This document shows, one piece after another, positions 1-6,311 of a stretch of 8,697 nt of DNA (its first letter is position 1; each line of letters opens with the position of its first letter). Position numbers and translations under genes: made by a program. The DNA comes from an uncultured Clostridia bacterium (GTDB taxonomy: Bacteria; Bacillota; Clostridia; Oscillospirales; Ruminococcaceae). Under the pieces are notes generated by a model, which was given only the letters and a program-made list of their open reading frames with translations, did no database searches and was not told the origin of the DNA. The stretch is from contig CANQOJ010000091.1 of NCBI GenBank assembly GCA_947625455.1, positions 1 through 8,697 on the forward strand. Reading direction: 5' to 3'.

Positions 1-183
1 TATTCCGATCCTGATCCCAATTCAAATTTGATTAAATGGTCAATTTCAAAGTATGAAACAGAATTTAACGGTAAAGAAGATTTTGCCGGCGACTTCAAAG
101 ACGCATTAAAAACTTTCGCGATAGATGGAAGCGATCTTCAACGTAACGAGACTATTGTGGATGTTGATTTCAGACGGCGTTAA
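1..183 (+). CDS. 3' end of an unrecognised protein (partial)
   Basis: Reading frame 1 is open from the first base of the window to a TAA at 181-183, giving the last 60 residues of a protein whose start lies outside. The residues are hydrophilic and acidic (motifs such as KYETEF, DFAGDFKDAL, DGSDLQ), end in FRRR, and contain no membrane segment or motif I can assign to a family. The codon choice looks like real coding sequence. No hairpin with a T-tract follows it, so its transcript may run towards the lysR promoter. Product unknown. Confidence 0.55.
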   Translation, partial: YSDPDPNSNLIKWSISKYETEFNGKEDFAGDFKDALKTFAIDGSDLQRNETIVDVDFRRR

Positions 184-185
184 AA

Positions 186-196
186 TTACAACTGAT
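186..196 (+). promoter_or_regulatory. Possible regulator half-site upstream of lysR
   Basis: The 11-mer TTACAACTGAT occurs here, about 70 bp before the predicted lysR transcription start, and again at 1175-1185 as the right arm of the dyad upstream of the operon. A matching left arm is not visible here. I infer a weaker autoregulatory contact for the LysR protein. An 11-base match in an AT-rich region can arise by chance, so confidence is low. Confidence 0.3.
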
Positions 197-225
197 TGAA
201 ATATAGACAGAACCGAAAATCTGTA

Positions 226-254
226 TTGCAAAATCCCCCACTTTGTGCTATAAT
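226..254 (+). promoter_or_regulatory. Sigma-A-type promoter of the lysR gene
   Basis: A -35 box TTGCAA (226-231) and a perfect -10 box TATAAT (249-254) are separated by 17 bp. Transcription would start near 261, leaving a leader of about 14 nt. The ribosome binding site AAGGGGGC (261-268) lies about seven bases before the ATG at 275. Confidence 0.8.
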
Positions 255-274
255 ACCAAAAAGGGGGCAATGCA

Positions 275-1159
275 ATGAACAACACACACCTTGAAACCTT
301 TATCGCGATCGTTGAGGCGGGCAGTTTCAACAAAGCTGCGGAGGAGCTTTTCATCACTTCCACCGCCGTCATAAAGCAGATAAATCTTCTTGAAAACGAA
401 GTCGGCGTTTCGCTGTTCGAGCGCACTCACCGTGGCTTGAAACTCACCAAAGCGGGTGAATCGCTTTACACCGACGCGAAATATATCGTGTCATACAGTG
501 AGGAAGCTGTGCGCCGCGCAAGGCGTGCAGGAAGCGAAAAAAGCGCCGTTATCCGTATCGGCACTTCTCCCATGACGCCCGCGCAGATACTTACCGACTT
601 GTGGTCGAAAATTCACGAGCATTGTTCGGACATCAGTTTTCAGCTTGTGCCGTTCGAGAACACCCCCGAAAATGCGCGGGAAATCTTGAAAAATCTCGGG
701 CAGAACATAGATGTGGTAACGGGACTTTTTGATGATACGCTGCTTGAAGTGCGCGGGTGCGCGGGGTTTGAGATAACGCGCGAACCGCTTTGTTGCGCAG
801 TTTCGATCTATCACCCGCTCGCCAAAAAGGAAAAGCTGACAATTCAAGACTTATACGGCGAGGAATTTCTTTTAATGCACAGAGGTTGGAGCAGTTATGT
901 TGACAAAGTGAGAGATGAACTGACCGAGCATAAGCAGATAAAAATCACCGATTTCGACTTTTACGATATGAGCATTTTTAACCGCTGCGAGCAGGAAAAG
1001 AATGTGCTTCTGGTCATCAAAAGTTGGAACTGCGTTCACCCTATGTTAAAGGTCATTCCCGTAGACTGGGAGTACAAAATACCGTTCGGGGTATTGTATT
1101 CAAACGAGCCCTCCCCTACTGTTGAGCGGTTTTTGCAGGCGGTCAAGGCGGTAATCTAA
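275..1159 (+). CDS. LysR-type transcriptional regulator
   Basis: The protein has 294 aa, the usual length of the family. Residues 1-60 form the winged helix-turn-helix (LETFIAIVEAGSFNKAAEEL, then ENEVGVSLFERTHRGLKLT), the hallmark of LysR regulators. From about residue 90 (IRIGTSP) to the end is the periplasmic-binding-protein-like effector domain, with the typical PLAKKEKLTIQDL stretch. It should act as a cytoplasmic tetramer that senses a small molecule. Six cysteines (117, 162, 173, 174, 238, 253) all lie in the effector domain; whether they sense redox state cannot be told from sequence. An out-of-frame ATG at 270 is ignored because the ribosome binding site at 261-268 fits the ATG at 275. 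It is transcribed in the same direction as the downstream operon, not divergently as is common for this family, and probably controls it. The effector is unknown. Confidence 0.93.
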   Translation: MNNTHLETFIAIVEAGSFNKAAEELFITSTAVIKQINLLENEVGVSLFERTHRGLKLTKAGESLYTDAKYIVSYSEEAVRRARRAGSEKSAVIRIGTSPMTPAQILTDLWSKIHEHCSDISFQLVPFENTPENAREILKNLGQNIDVVTGLFDDTLLEVRGCAGFEITREPLCCAVSIYHPLAKKEKLTIQDLYGEEFLLMHRGWSSYVDKVRDELTEHKQIKITDFDFYDMSIFNRCEQEKNVLLVIKSWNCVHPMLKVIPVDWEYKIPFGVLYSNEPSPTVERFLQAVKAVI

Positions 1160-1182
1160 AGTTGTAACTTTTGGTTACAACT
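1160..1182 (+). promoter_or_regulatory. Inverted repeat, likely LysR-type operator (T-N11-A)
   Basis: GTTGTAAC (1161-1168) and GTTACAAC (1174-1181) are perfect inverted arms around a 5-base centre, extended by an A-T pair at 1160/1182. The core TAAC-N5-GTTA fits the LysR-type T-N11-A consensus. Its centre (1171) is about 64 bp before the transcription start predicted from the TATAAT at 1223, which is the classical recognition-site position for this regulator family. No T-tract follows, so it is not a terminator. Binding by the adjacent LysR protein is inferred. Confidence 0.6.
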
Positions 1183-1194
1183 GATAAACTAATT

Positions 1195-1221
1195 GAGACT
1201 TCTCACGAGGTCTCTTTTTTT
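1195..1221 (+). terminator. Rho-independent terminator of lysR
   Basis: An 8-bp stem, GAGACTTC (1195-1202) with GAGGTCTC (1207-1214, one G-T pair), closes a 4-base loop and is followed by seven T (1215-1221). It lies 35 bp after the lysR stop codon and overlaps the promoter of the next gene, so the T-tract sits directly before the -10 box. Confidence 0.8.
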
Positions 1222-1228
1222 GTATAAT
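1200..1228 (+). promoter_or_regulatory. Promoter of the hydrolase-flavodoxin operon
   Basis: A perfect -10 box TATAAT (1223-1228) lies 17 bp after TTCTCA (1200-1205), which matches only four of six bases of the -35 consensus. A weak -35 with a good -10 is what is expected of an activator-dependent promoter, and the dyad at 1160-1182 lies just upstream. Transcription should start near 1235. The terminator hairpin of lysR lies inside the promoter. Confidence 0.6.
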
Positions 1229-1248
1229 AAAATCAGTGGGGTGAGAGA

Positions 1249-2295
1249 ATGAAACGTTTAATTTTGGGGTTGATGATTATGTTCCTTTTTACGTCATGTT
1301 CGGCGAGGAATAACGAGGAAAGTGTAGCGAATAGTTCAACGTCAAGTGTTTCAACATCTACTGTTGACGAAAGCAATTCAACTTCAGATGTTGCCGAAAG
1401 CAATTCAACTTCAGATGTTGCCGAAAGTCAGCCTTTTACAATCAATACCGCAATTTCGGATGTGATAAATTACCCCGCTTTCGGCAGTTGGGGCAGGCTT
1501 ATCTTCCCCGTAAACAGCGGTTATTACAGCGGAAATACGCTCGGGAATCTAAGACTGACATGGTACAATAACATTGACGCTCAAAAAACGGTTGAGATTG
1601 CAAACTATATGAAAGAACGCGCCGACAACGGCGAGGTGATTTTCTACGACATCTACAGCGATGACGAAAAAGCCGAAGATCCTGCTAAGAAAAACACGGG
1701 TTTGTTCTTCTTCAAGGGCAGTCCGAATGCGAAATTTGCGGTGTGCAATGCGGGCGGCGGATTTGCATATGTGGGAGCAATGCACGACAGCTTTCCGCAC
1801 GCGCTGGAGCTGTCGAAAATGGGCTACAACGCGTTCGCACTGATTTACAGACCTGGTTGGGATACCGCCTGCGAGGACTTAGCAAGAGCGATAAGCTTTA
1901 TTTTCGCGAATGCTGAAGAACTTGAAGTGGACACGAATGATTATTCATTGTGGGGCGGTTCTGCAGGCGGAAGAATGGCGGCGTATCTCGGAACTTACGG
2001 CACGGCATATTTCGGCGGAGACGACCTCCCGAAGCCCGCCGCGTGCATTATTCAGTACACAGGTCACAGCGAATACAGCGCGGACGATCCGCCGACCTAC
2101 TCTTGCGTTGGAAAAAACGACGGAATAGCTAACTGGCACACTATGGAAGCGCGGCTTGACGCGATGTCCGCGCTCGGAATTCCCACCGAATTTCACGCCT
2201 ACGAGGGGCTGCCGCACGGGTTCGGACTTGGCACGGGAACGGTTGCCGAGGGGTGGATAAACGACGCTGTTGCCTTTTGGGAACGGCAGGTTTAA
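1249..2295 (+). CDS. Lipoprotein alpha/beta hydrolase (acetyl esterase/lipase-like)
   Basis: A 348-aa protein with a lipoprotein signal (MKRLILGLMIMFLFTSC), so Cys17 should be lipidated and the enzyme anchored outside the membrane. A Ser/Asn/Thr-rich linker of about 45 residues with a tandem repeat follows. The hydrolase fold starts near residue 65. The oxyanion region is NAGGGF (167-172), the nucleophile elbow is WGGSAGG with Ser238, the acid is probably Asp291 (GKNDG) and the base His323 (LPHGFG). Order and spacing fit carboxylesterases of the acetyl-esterase/BD-FAE type, which cut ester bonds, often on plant polysaccharides; the real substrate is unknown. The ATG at 1249 is preceded by GGGGTG (1238-1243) and by the operon promoter. 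It is the first gene of the run and is followed after 25 bases by a lipoprotein flavodoxin. Confidence 0.85.
   Translation: MKRLILGLMIMFLFTSCSARNNEESVANSSTSSVSTSTVDESNSTSDVAESNSTSDVAESQPFTINTAISDVINYPAFGSWGRLIFPVNSGYYSGNTLGNLRLTWYNNIDAQKTVEIANYMKERADNGEVIFYDIYSDDEKAEDPAKKNTGLFFFKGSPNAKFAVCNAGGGFAYVGAMHDSFPHALELSKMGYNAFALIYRPGWDTACEDLARAISFIFANAEELEVDTNDYSLWGGSAGGRMAAYLGTYGTAYFGGDDLPKPAACIIQYTGHSEYSADDPPTYSCVGKNDGIANWHTMEARLDAMSALGIPTEFHAYEGLPHGFGLGTGTVAEGWINDAVAFWERQV
1369..1427 (+). repeat. In-frame 27-bp tandem repeat in the lipoprotein linker
   Basis: Two identical 27-bp copies (1369-1395 and 1396-1422) plus five bases of a third (GAAAG, 1423-1427) encode ESNSTSDVA twice (residues 41-58) and then ES. 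The repeat lies in the linker between the lipid anchor and the catalytic domain. Perfect nucleotide identity points to a recent duplication and possible copy-number variation that would change only the tether length. Confidence 0.9.
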
Positions 2296-2304
2296 TATAT
2301 TTGT

Positions 2305-2311
2305 AAAGGAG
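2305..2311 (+). promoter_or_regulatory. Ribosome binding site fixing the start of the lipoprotein flavodoxin
   Basis: AAAGGAG lies nine bases before the ATG at 2321. It decides for this start over the in-frame ATG at 2270, which would overlap the upstream hydrolase and bury the signal peptide behind 17 extra residues. Confidence 0.8.
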
Positions 2312-2320
2312 ATTTTTGAC

Positions 2321-2998
2321 ATGAAAAAGTTATTTGCAGGGATTTTAAGCGCGGTTATGTTGTTCACATTGTCGGGCTGTGACAATGCGGCAAATTCTTC
2401 CGACAATTCGGAAAACAGTAAACCGCAGAGCGAAGCGGCAGAAAACTCTTCTGCTGAAAACAATGACAGCGCAGCCGATGAAACCCCAAACGAAAATGAA
2501 ACCCCGACCGAGGGCGGCAAAACGCTTGTTGTCGTTTATTCCGCTTCGGGCAACACTAAGGCAATTGCCGAGTATATCGTATCGGCTACGGACGCTGATC
2601 TGTTCGAGATAACGCCGACAGAGCCGTATTCGAGCGACGACTTGAATTGGACTAACCCGAACAGCCGTGTTTCCCGCGAGCATAACGACGAGAGTTTGCG
2701 CGATGTTGAACTTACGACAACGACCGTTGACAACTGGGCGGATTATGACACGGTGTTTATCGGATACCCGATCTGGTGGGGGATCGCAGCTTGGGTGGTA
2801 GACGGCTTTGTTAAGGCGAACGATTTCACGGGAAAAACGGTAATTCCGTTCTGCACTTCATCTTCGTCAGGTCTTGGCGAAAGCGGGAAACTCCTCGCAG
2901 ATATGGCAGGCACGGGAAACTGGCTCGAAGGTCAGCGTTTCCAATCGAGAGCAAGCGAGGACACAGTTAAAGAGTGGGTTGACAGCTTGGACCTATAA
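2321..2998 (+). CDS. Lipoprotein flavodoxin (Flavodoxin_4-like), extracytoplasmic
   Basis: The protein has 225 aa. Residues 1-20 are a lipoprotein signal ending in TLSGC, with Cys20 as the lipidated residue. A low-complexity acidic Ser/Asn/Glu linker runs to about residue 65. The flavodoxin domain begins at KTLVVVYSASGNTK (67-80), whose SASGNT is the FMN phosphate loop. The motif GYPIWWG (148-154) and the tail KTVIPFCTSSSSGLG are typical of the Flavodoxin_4-like group found beside aldo-keto reductases in Clostridia. It should bind FMN and carry electrons on the outer face of the membrane, although most flavodoxins are cytosolic. The tail EWVDSLDL looks like a natural end. Its stop codon overlaps the first bases of the next reading frame, which lacks an ATG. 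Whether it carries electrons or acts as a quinone or nitro reductase cannot be told. Confidence 0.88.
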   Translation: MKKLFAGILSAVMLFTLSGCDNAANSSDNSENSKPQSEAAENSSAENNDSAADETPNENETPTEGGKTLVVVYSASGNTKAIAEYIVSATDADLFEITPTEPYSSDDLNWTNPNSRVSREHNDESLRDVELTTTTVDNWADYDTVFIGYPIWWGIAAWVVDGFVKANDFTGKTVIPFCTSSSSGLGESGKLLADMAGTGNWLEGQRFQSRASEDTVKEWVDSLDL

Positions 2999-3744
2999 AA
3001 CGTTCCGACAAGGATTATAACATCACTGTCGGAACGGAAACTTACAACGGCTTTGTAATCGACAACGTTTATCATTCGGCGAATGGCGGGGATATTCACT
3101 ACAATATCTATGTTCCCGAAAGCTATGACGGGAGTGAGCCTTACGCATTGTTCTTTACTTTGCCAGGATATGAGGGATTGTATTTTCAAGGCGTGGCGCA
3201 AAATCTCAAATCCGAGGCATTCGGATTTGAGGCGCAGAAGTATAACGACAAAATGATAGTTGTAGCACCGCAGCTTTCGGACTGGGGCGAAACTTCCGCA
3301 AATCAGACTATCGCGCTTTTGGAATACTTTCTTGACGCTTACAACATCGACCGTGAAAAGGTCTATGCGAACGGCTATTCGGGCGGCGGGGAGACCATGT
3401 CGCTCGTTATGGGAAAGCGCCCCGAATTGTTTACGGCGTATCTTCATGTAAGCTCGCAGTGGGACGGAGATTTGGAAACGCTTGCCGAAAGCGAAACGCC
3501 CGTGTATATCTTCATCGGCGAAAATGACGAGTATTACGGCTCTGAGCCATCAAGGAGCGCGTTTAACAGGCTCACGGAGATTTACCGCAGTAAAGGGCTA
3601 TCGGAGAGTGAAATCTCGCGGCTTATAACGCTTGACGTAAAGTCGCACAGCTACTTCACCGAGCGCGGAATTAACAACGAACACGGCGGAGGAGGGCTTG
3701 CGGCTTATGACGAGGATATTATGGGTTGGCTGTTTTCAAATTAA
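2995..3744 (+). CDS. Alpha/beta hydrolase without a canonical start codon
   Basis: This frame is open from 2983 (after a TGA at 2980-2982) to a TAA at 3742-3744 and clearly codes from about 3001: SDKDYNITVGTETYNGF and HYNIYVPESYDGSEPYAL resemble the first strands of secreted esterases of the PHB-depolymerase/prolyl-oligopeptidase type. Counting from 2995, the nucleophile is Ser129 (NGYSGGGE), the acid probably Asp178 (GENDEYYG) and the base probably His230 (NEHGGGG), so the catalytic part is whole. No ATG, GTG or TTG lies in frame before a TTG at 3148, which would delete the first strands and has no good ribosome binding site. At 2995 the sequence is ATAA, overlapping the flavodoxin stop; an ancestral ATGA would restore ATG AAA CGT together with a TGA stop. 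It could also be the frameshifted second half of a flavodoxin-hydrolase fusion. No export signal of its own is visible. Expression is uncertain. Confidence 0.65.
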   Translation: MKRSDKDYNITVGTETYNGFVIDNVYHSANGGDIHYNIYVPESYDGSEPYALFFTLPGYEGLYFQGVAQNLKSEAFGFEAQKYNDKMIVVAPQLSDWGETSANQTIALLEYFLDAYNIDREKVYANGYSGGGETMSLVMGKRPELFTAYLHVSSQWDGDLETLAESETPVYIFIGENDEYYGSEPSRSAFNRLTEIYRSKGLSESEISRLITLDVKSHSYFTERGINNEHGGGGLAAYDEDIMGWLFSN

Positions 3745-3750
3745 GGAGGA
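3744..3750 (+). promoter_or_regulatory. Ribosome binding site for the GTG start of the second flavodoxin
   Basis: AGGAGGA starts on the last base of the upstream hydrolase stop codon (TAA, 3742-3744) and lies six bases before GTG at 3757. It supports this GTG start, after which the protein begins at once with the first flavodoxin strand (ANLIIYYS). Confidence 0.8.
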
Positions 3751-3756
3751 ATTGAA

Positions 3757-4269
3757 GTGGCAAATCTTATTATTTATTACTCGCGAAAGGGCGAAAATTA
3801 TGTAAACGGCGACTTGAAAAGGCTTGAAAAGGGCAACACCGAAATTTGCGCGGAGTTTATTCAAAAAGCCGTCGGCGGGGATTTGTTTGAGGTGCAAACT
3901 ATAACGCCGTATTCCGAAAGCTACAATGCCTGCATTGAACAGGCAAAGAAAGAACTTCGCGAAAAAATCCGCCCGAAAATGAAAAAATACCTGCAGGATA
4001 TTTCGCAGTACGACAACATTTTCGTTTGCGGTCCTTGCTGGTGGGGAACGTTTCCCATGGCGGTTTTCTCGGTGCTTGAAAGGCTGGATTTCTCGGGCAA
4101 GAAAGTTCTCCCGCTGATGACGCACGAGGGCAGCGGAATGGGCGGCAGTGAGCGCGATATTCGGGAAATATGCAAGGGCGCGGCGTTTGGGAAAGGTCTT
4201 GCGGTGCATGGCGCGGACGCGTCAAGGTCGGAGAAAAAAATCGCCGAGTGGGCGAAAAATGAAATATAA
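3757..4269 (+). CDS. Cytoplasmic flavodoxin (Flavodoxin_4-like)
   Basis: A 170-aa protein starting with GTG and lacking a signal peptide, so cytoplasmic. The first strand LIIYYSRKGENY (4-15) is followed by about ten extra residues before KGNTE (25-29). This split of the phosphate loop (SRKGENY ... GNT) is typical of a subgroup of Flavodoxin_4 proteins. The motif GPCWWGTFP (92-100) corresponds to the WW motif in the two other flavodoxins of this window, and GKKVLPLMTHEGSGMG is the loop after the fourth strand. It should bind FMN and act as an electron carrier or small oxidoreductase. It lies 12 bases after the hydrolase and 26 before the aldo-keto reductase, so it belongs to the same operon. 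Its partner is not known. Confidence 0.88.
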   Translation: MANLIIYYSRKGENYVNGDLKRLEKGNTEICAEFIQKAVGGDLFEVQTITPYSESYNACIEQAKKELREKIRPKMKKYLQDISQYDNIFVCGPCWWGTFPMAVFSVLERLDFSGKKVLPLMTHEGSGMGGSERDIREICKGAAFGKGLAVHGADASRSEKKIAEWAKNEI

Positions 4270-4295
4270 TAATATTTATTTGAGGAGGAATTTTT

Positions 4296-5141
4296 ATGGA
4301 CTACACAGTATTAAACAACGGCGTGAAAATGCCGATGGAGGGCTTTGGGGTGTTTCAGGTCCCCGATCCCAAACAGTGCGAACAGGCGGTTCTTGACGCG
4401 ATCAGCACGGGTTACAGGCTTATCGACACGGCGGCGGCTTATATGAATGAGGAGGCGGTCGGCGCGGCAATAAAGAAAAGCGGCGCGCGGCGCGAGGACT
4501 TGTTTATTACAACAAAGCTGTGGGTATCTGACGCAAGCTATGACAAGGCAAAAACGGCGTTCGAGACTTCGCTGAAGAAGCTCGGTCTGGAGTATCTCGA
4601 CCTGTACCTCATTCATCAGCCGATGGGCGACTATTACGGCGCGTGGCGGGCGATGGAGGAGTTGTATAAAGAGGGCAGAATCCGCGCTATCGGTGTGTGC
4701 AATTTCTATCCACATGTCCTCGCAGATTTCTGCGAGACAGTTGAAATCATGCCCGCTGTCAATCAAGTTGAACTGCACCCGTTCTTCCAGCAGGAAAACG
4801 CACTTAAACTGATGAAAGAATACGAGGTAACTCCCGAAGCGTGGGGACCGTTTGCGGAGGGCAAGCACGGCATTTTCAAAGATCCCGTGCTGACCGAGAT
4901 AGGCGCAAAGTACGGCAAATCCGCGGCACAGGTGGTACTAAGGTGGAACGTTCAGCGCGGGGTTATCGTAATTCCGAAGTCCGTTCACCGTGAGCGCATG
5001 GAGCAGAATATCGACATCTGGAACTTCACGCTGTCGGACGAGGATATGGCGGCAATTTCAAAAATGGATATCGGGCATAGTGAAATAGTTGACCACTTTG
5101 ACCCTAATTTTGTAAGGGCATTACACGGGAGATTTAAATAA
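4296..5141 (+). CDS. Aldo-keto reductase
   Basis: The 281-aa length fits short bacterial aldo-keto reductases of the 2,5-diketo-gluconate reductase type. The catalytic tetrad is complete: Asp44 and Tyr49 (RLIDTAAAYMNEE), Lys74 (TTKLW) and His107 (LYLIHQP). GVCNFYPHVL, NQVELHPFFQQ and IPKSVHRERMEQNI are the family signatures, the last contacting the 2'-phosphate of NADPH. It should reduce aldehydes or ketones to alcohols with NAD(P)H in the cytoplasm; the substrate is open. A very strong ribosome binding site GAGGAGG (4282-4288) lies seven bases before the ATG. Its stop codon is directly followed by the ATG of the alcohol dehydrogenase, a sign of tight co-expression. Nothing looks truncated. 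Confidence 0.93.
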   Translation: MDYTVLNNGVKMPMEGFGVFQVPDPKQCEQAVLDAISTGYRLIDTAAAYMNEEAVGAAIKKSGARREDLFITTKLWVSDASYDKAKTAFETSLKKLGLEYLDLYLIHQPMGDYYGAWRAMEELYKEGRIRAIGVCNFYPHVLADFCETVEIMPAVNQVELHPFFQQENALKLMKEYEVTPEAWGPFAEGKHGIFKDPVLTEIGAKYGKSAAQVVLRWNVQRGVIVIPKSVHRERMEQNIDIWNFTLSDEDMAAISKMDIGHSEIVDHFDPNFVRALHGRFK

Positions 5142-6302
5142 ATGAACACTTTCACATATAGTTATCCCACAAAAGTATATTTCGGCGAAAAATCGGCGGG
5201 GAATAATCTCCCTGCCGAACTCGCGAAAGTCGGCAAAAACGTTATGCTGGCTTACGGCGGCGGTTCAATAAAGAAAAACGGCATATATGACGAACTTATG
5301 AGCATATTGGAAACCGCAGGCAAGAACGTTGTTGAATTTTCGGGGATAATGTCTAACCCGACTTACGCTAAGGTGCAAGAAGGCGCAAAGATTGCCCGCG
5401 AAAACGGGATCGATTTCATTCTTGCGGTCGGCGGAGGGAGCGTTATTGACTGTTGTAAAGTGATTTCCGCGCAGGCTAAATTAAGCGAAAATTTATGGGA
5501 ATTTGAAAACGAGAAGCACAGTTCGCCGAGCGAATTTATACCCATGGGCGCGGTAGTGACGGCGTTCGGGACGGGCGCGGAGGAGAACTGCGGCGCGGTT
5601 ATCACACATGAGGAAAAGAAGATTAAAGGCGCGTTGTGGGGAGCATTTTACAGCTTTGCAATTTTAGATCCTGCGTACACTATGACAATGCCCATGAAGC
5701 AGGTGATTTCGGGTTCGTTCGATGCTCTTTCTCACTGCATGGAAACATATATGGGCAGTCCGCGTGACGTTAACCTTTCGGACGAAATAAACGAAGCTTG
5801 TCAGAGGAATATTATCCGAAATCTTCGTGCAACGCTGAATGATCCAAACGACATCATCAGCGCGCGGAGTGAACTTGTCTGGGCGGCGGCAATGGCAGAA
5901 AACGGTATGCTGAAAATCGGCAAAGTTACGGACTTTCAGGCGCATATGCTCGAACATCAGCTTGGTGCGTACACTGACTGCAATCACGGCGAGGGGCTTG
6001 CTGTAATTCACCCCGTGTTGTATCGGCATATGCTGCCCGAGGCTGAAAAACAGTTTGCGCGGCTTGCAGTGAATGTGTGGGGAATTTCTGCGGACGGCAA
6101 GAGCGAAAAACAGCTTGCCGAGGAATTTATAAACGCGCTCGCCGATTTCATCAAGGAAGTCGGGCTGCCGACAAAATTCTCCGAAATGGGCATTTCAAAT
6201 GCTGATTTCAAGGCGATTGCCGACAGCACGGTATTGACTGGCGGTTGCTGTAAGAAATTCACGAGAGAAGAATTACTTGAAGTTTTGAACGAATGTAGTT
6301 GA
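5142..6302 (+). CDS. Iron-containing alcohol dehydrogenase (YqhD/butanol dehydrogenase type)
   Basis: A 386-aa protein of normal length for group III alcohol dehydrogenases. The cofactor motif is AVGGGSVIDCCK with Gly97-Gly98-Gly99-Ser100 and Asp103. The metal ligands are all present: Asp194, His198 (DALSHCMETY), His268 and His282 (the latter in CNHGEG), with the usual 14-residue step between the last two. It should interconvert aldehydes and alcohols with NAD(P)H in the cytoplasm. Closest by eye are YqhD and clostridial NADH-dependent butanol dehydrogenases; cofactor preference is not certain. The start codon abuts the AKR stop with no gap, and a ribosome binding site GGGAG (5127-5131) lies within the AKR tail. 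With the AKR it forms a carbonyl-reducing pair. The esterase ATG follows its stop after nine bases. Confidence 0.93.
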   Translation: MNTFTYSYPTKVYFGEKSAGNNLPAELAKVGKNVMLAYGGGSIKKNGIYDELMSILETAGKNVVEFSGIMSNPTYAKVQEGAKIARENGIDFILAVGGGSVIDCCKVISAQAKLSENLWEFENEKHSSPSEFIPMGAVVTAFGTGAEENCGAVITHEEKKIKGALWGAFYSFAILDPAYTMTMPMKQVISGSFDALSHCMETYMGSPRDVNLSDEINEACQRNIIRNLRATLNDPNDIISARSELVWAAAMAENGMLKIGKVTDFQAHMLEHQLGAYTDCNHGEGLAVIHPVLYRHMLPEAEKQFARLAVNVWGISADGKSEKQLAEEFINALADFIKEVGLPTKFSEMGISNADFKAIADSTVLTGGCCKKFTREELLEVLNECS

Positions 6303-6311
6303 GGTTTCAAA

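Noticed and set aside
1160..1182. Inverted repeat as a terminator hairpin
   Set aside because: It has no following T-tract and a real terminator lies 12 bases downstream.
2270..2320. Longer start for the lipoprotein flavodoxin
   Set aside because: It overlaps the upstream gene and hides the signal peptide; the AAAGGAG at 2305-2311 fits the ATG at 2321.
1945..2520. 191-codon minus-strand reading frame over the hydrolase end and flavodoxin start
   Set aside because: It crosses two well-supported plus-strand genes, has a Ser/Arg-rich, low-quality product and no ribosome binding site. It is a shadow of the GC-rich third positions.
2981..2998. Programmed -1 frameshift joining flavodoxin and hydrolase
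   Set aside because: The codons before the stop (AGC TTG GAC CTA) contain no slippery heptamer, and re-pairing on CCT would be poor. Start loss or an indel is simpler.
3148..3150. TTG as the true start of the second hydrolase
   Set aside because: The frame upstream (3001-3147) encodes residues typical of the first strands of the fold, and no suitable ribosome binding site lies before the TTG (GGGAG is about 13 bases away). It cannot be fully excluded.
4265..4270. TATAAT between the second flavodoxin and the AKR as an internal promoter
   Set aside because: No -35-like sequence at the right distance (CGCCGA at 4242-4247); the AT-rich gap mainly holds the AKR ribosome binding site.
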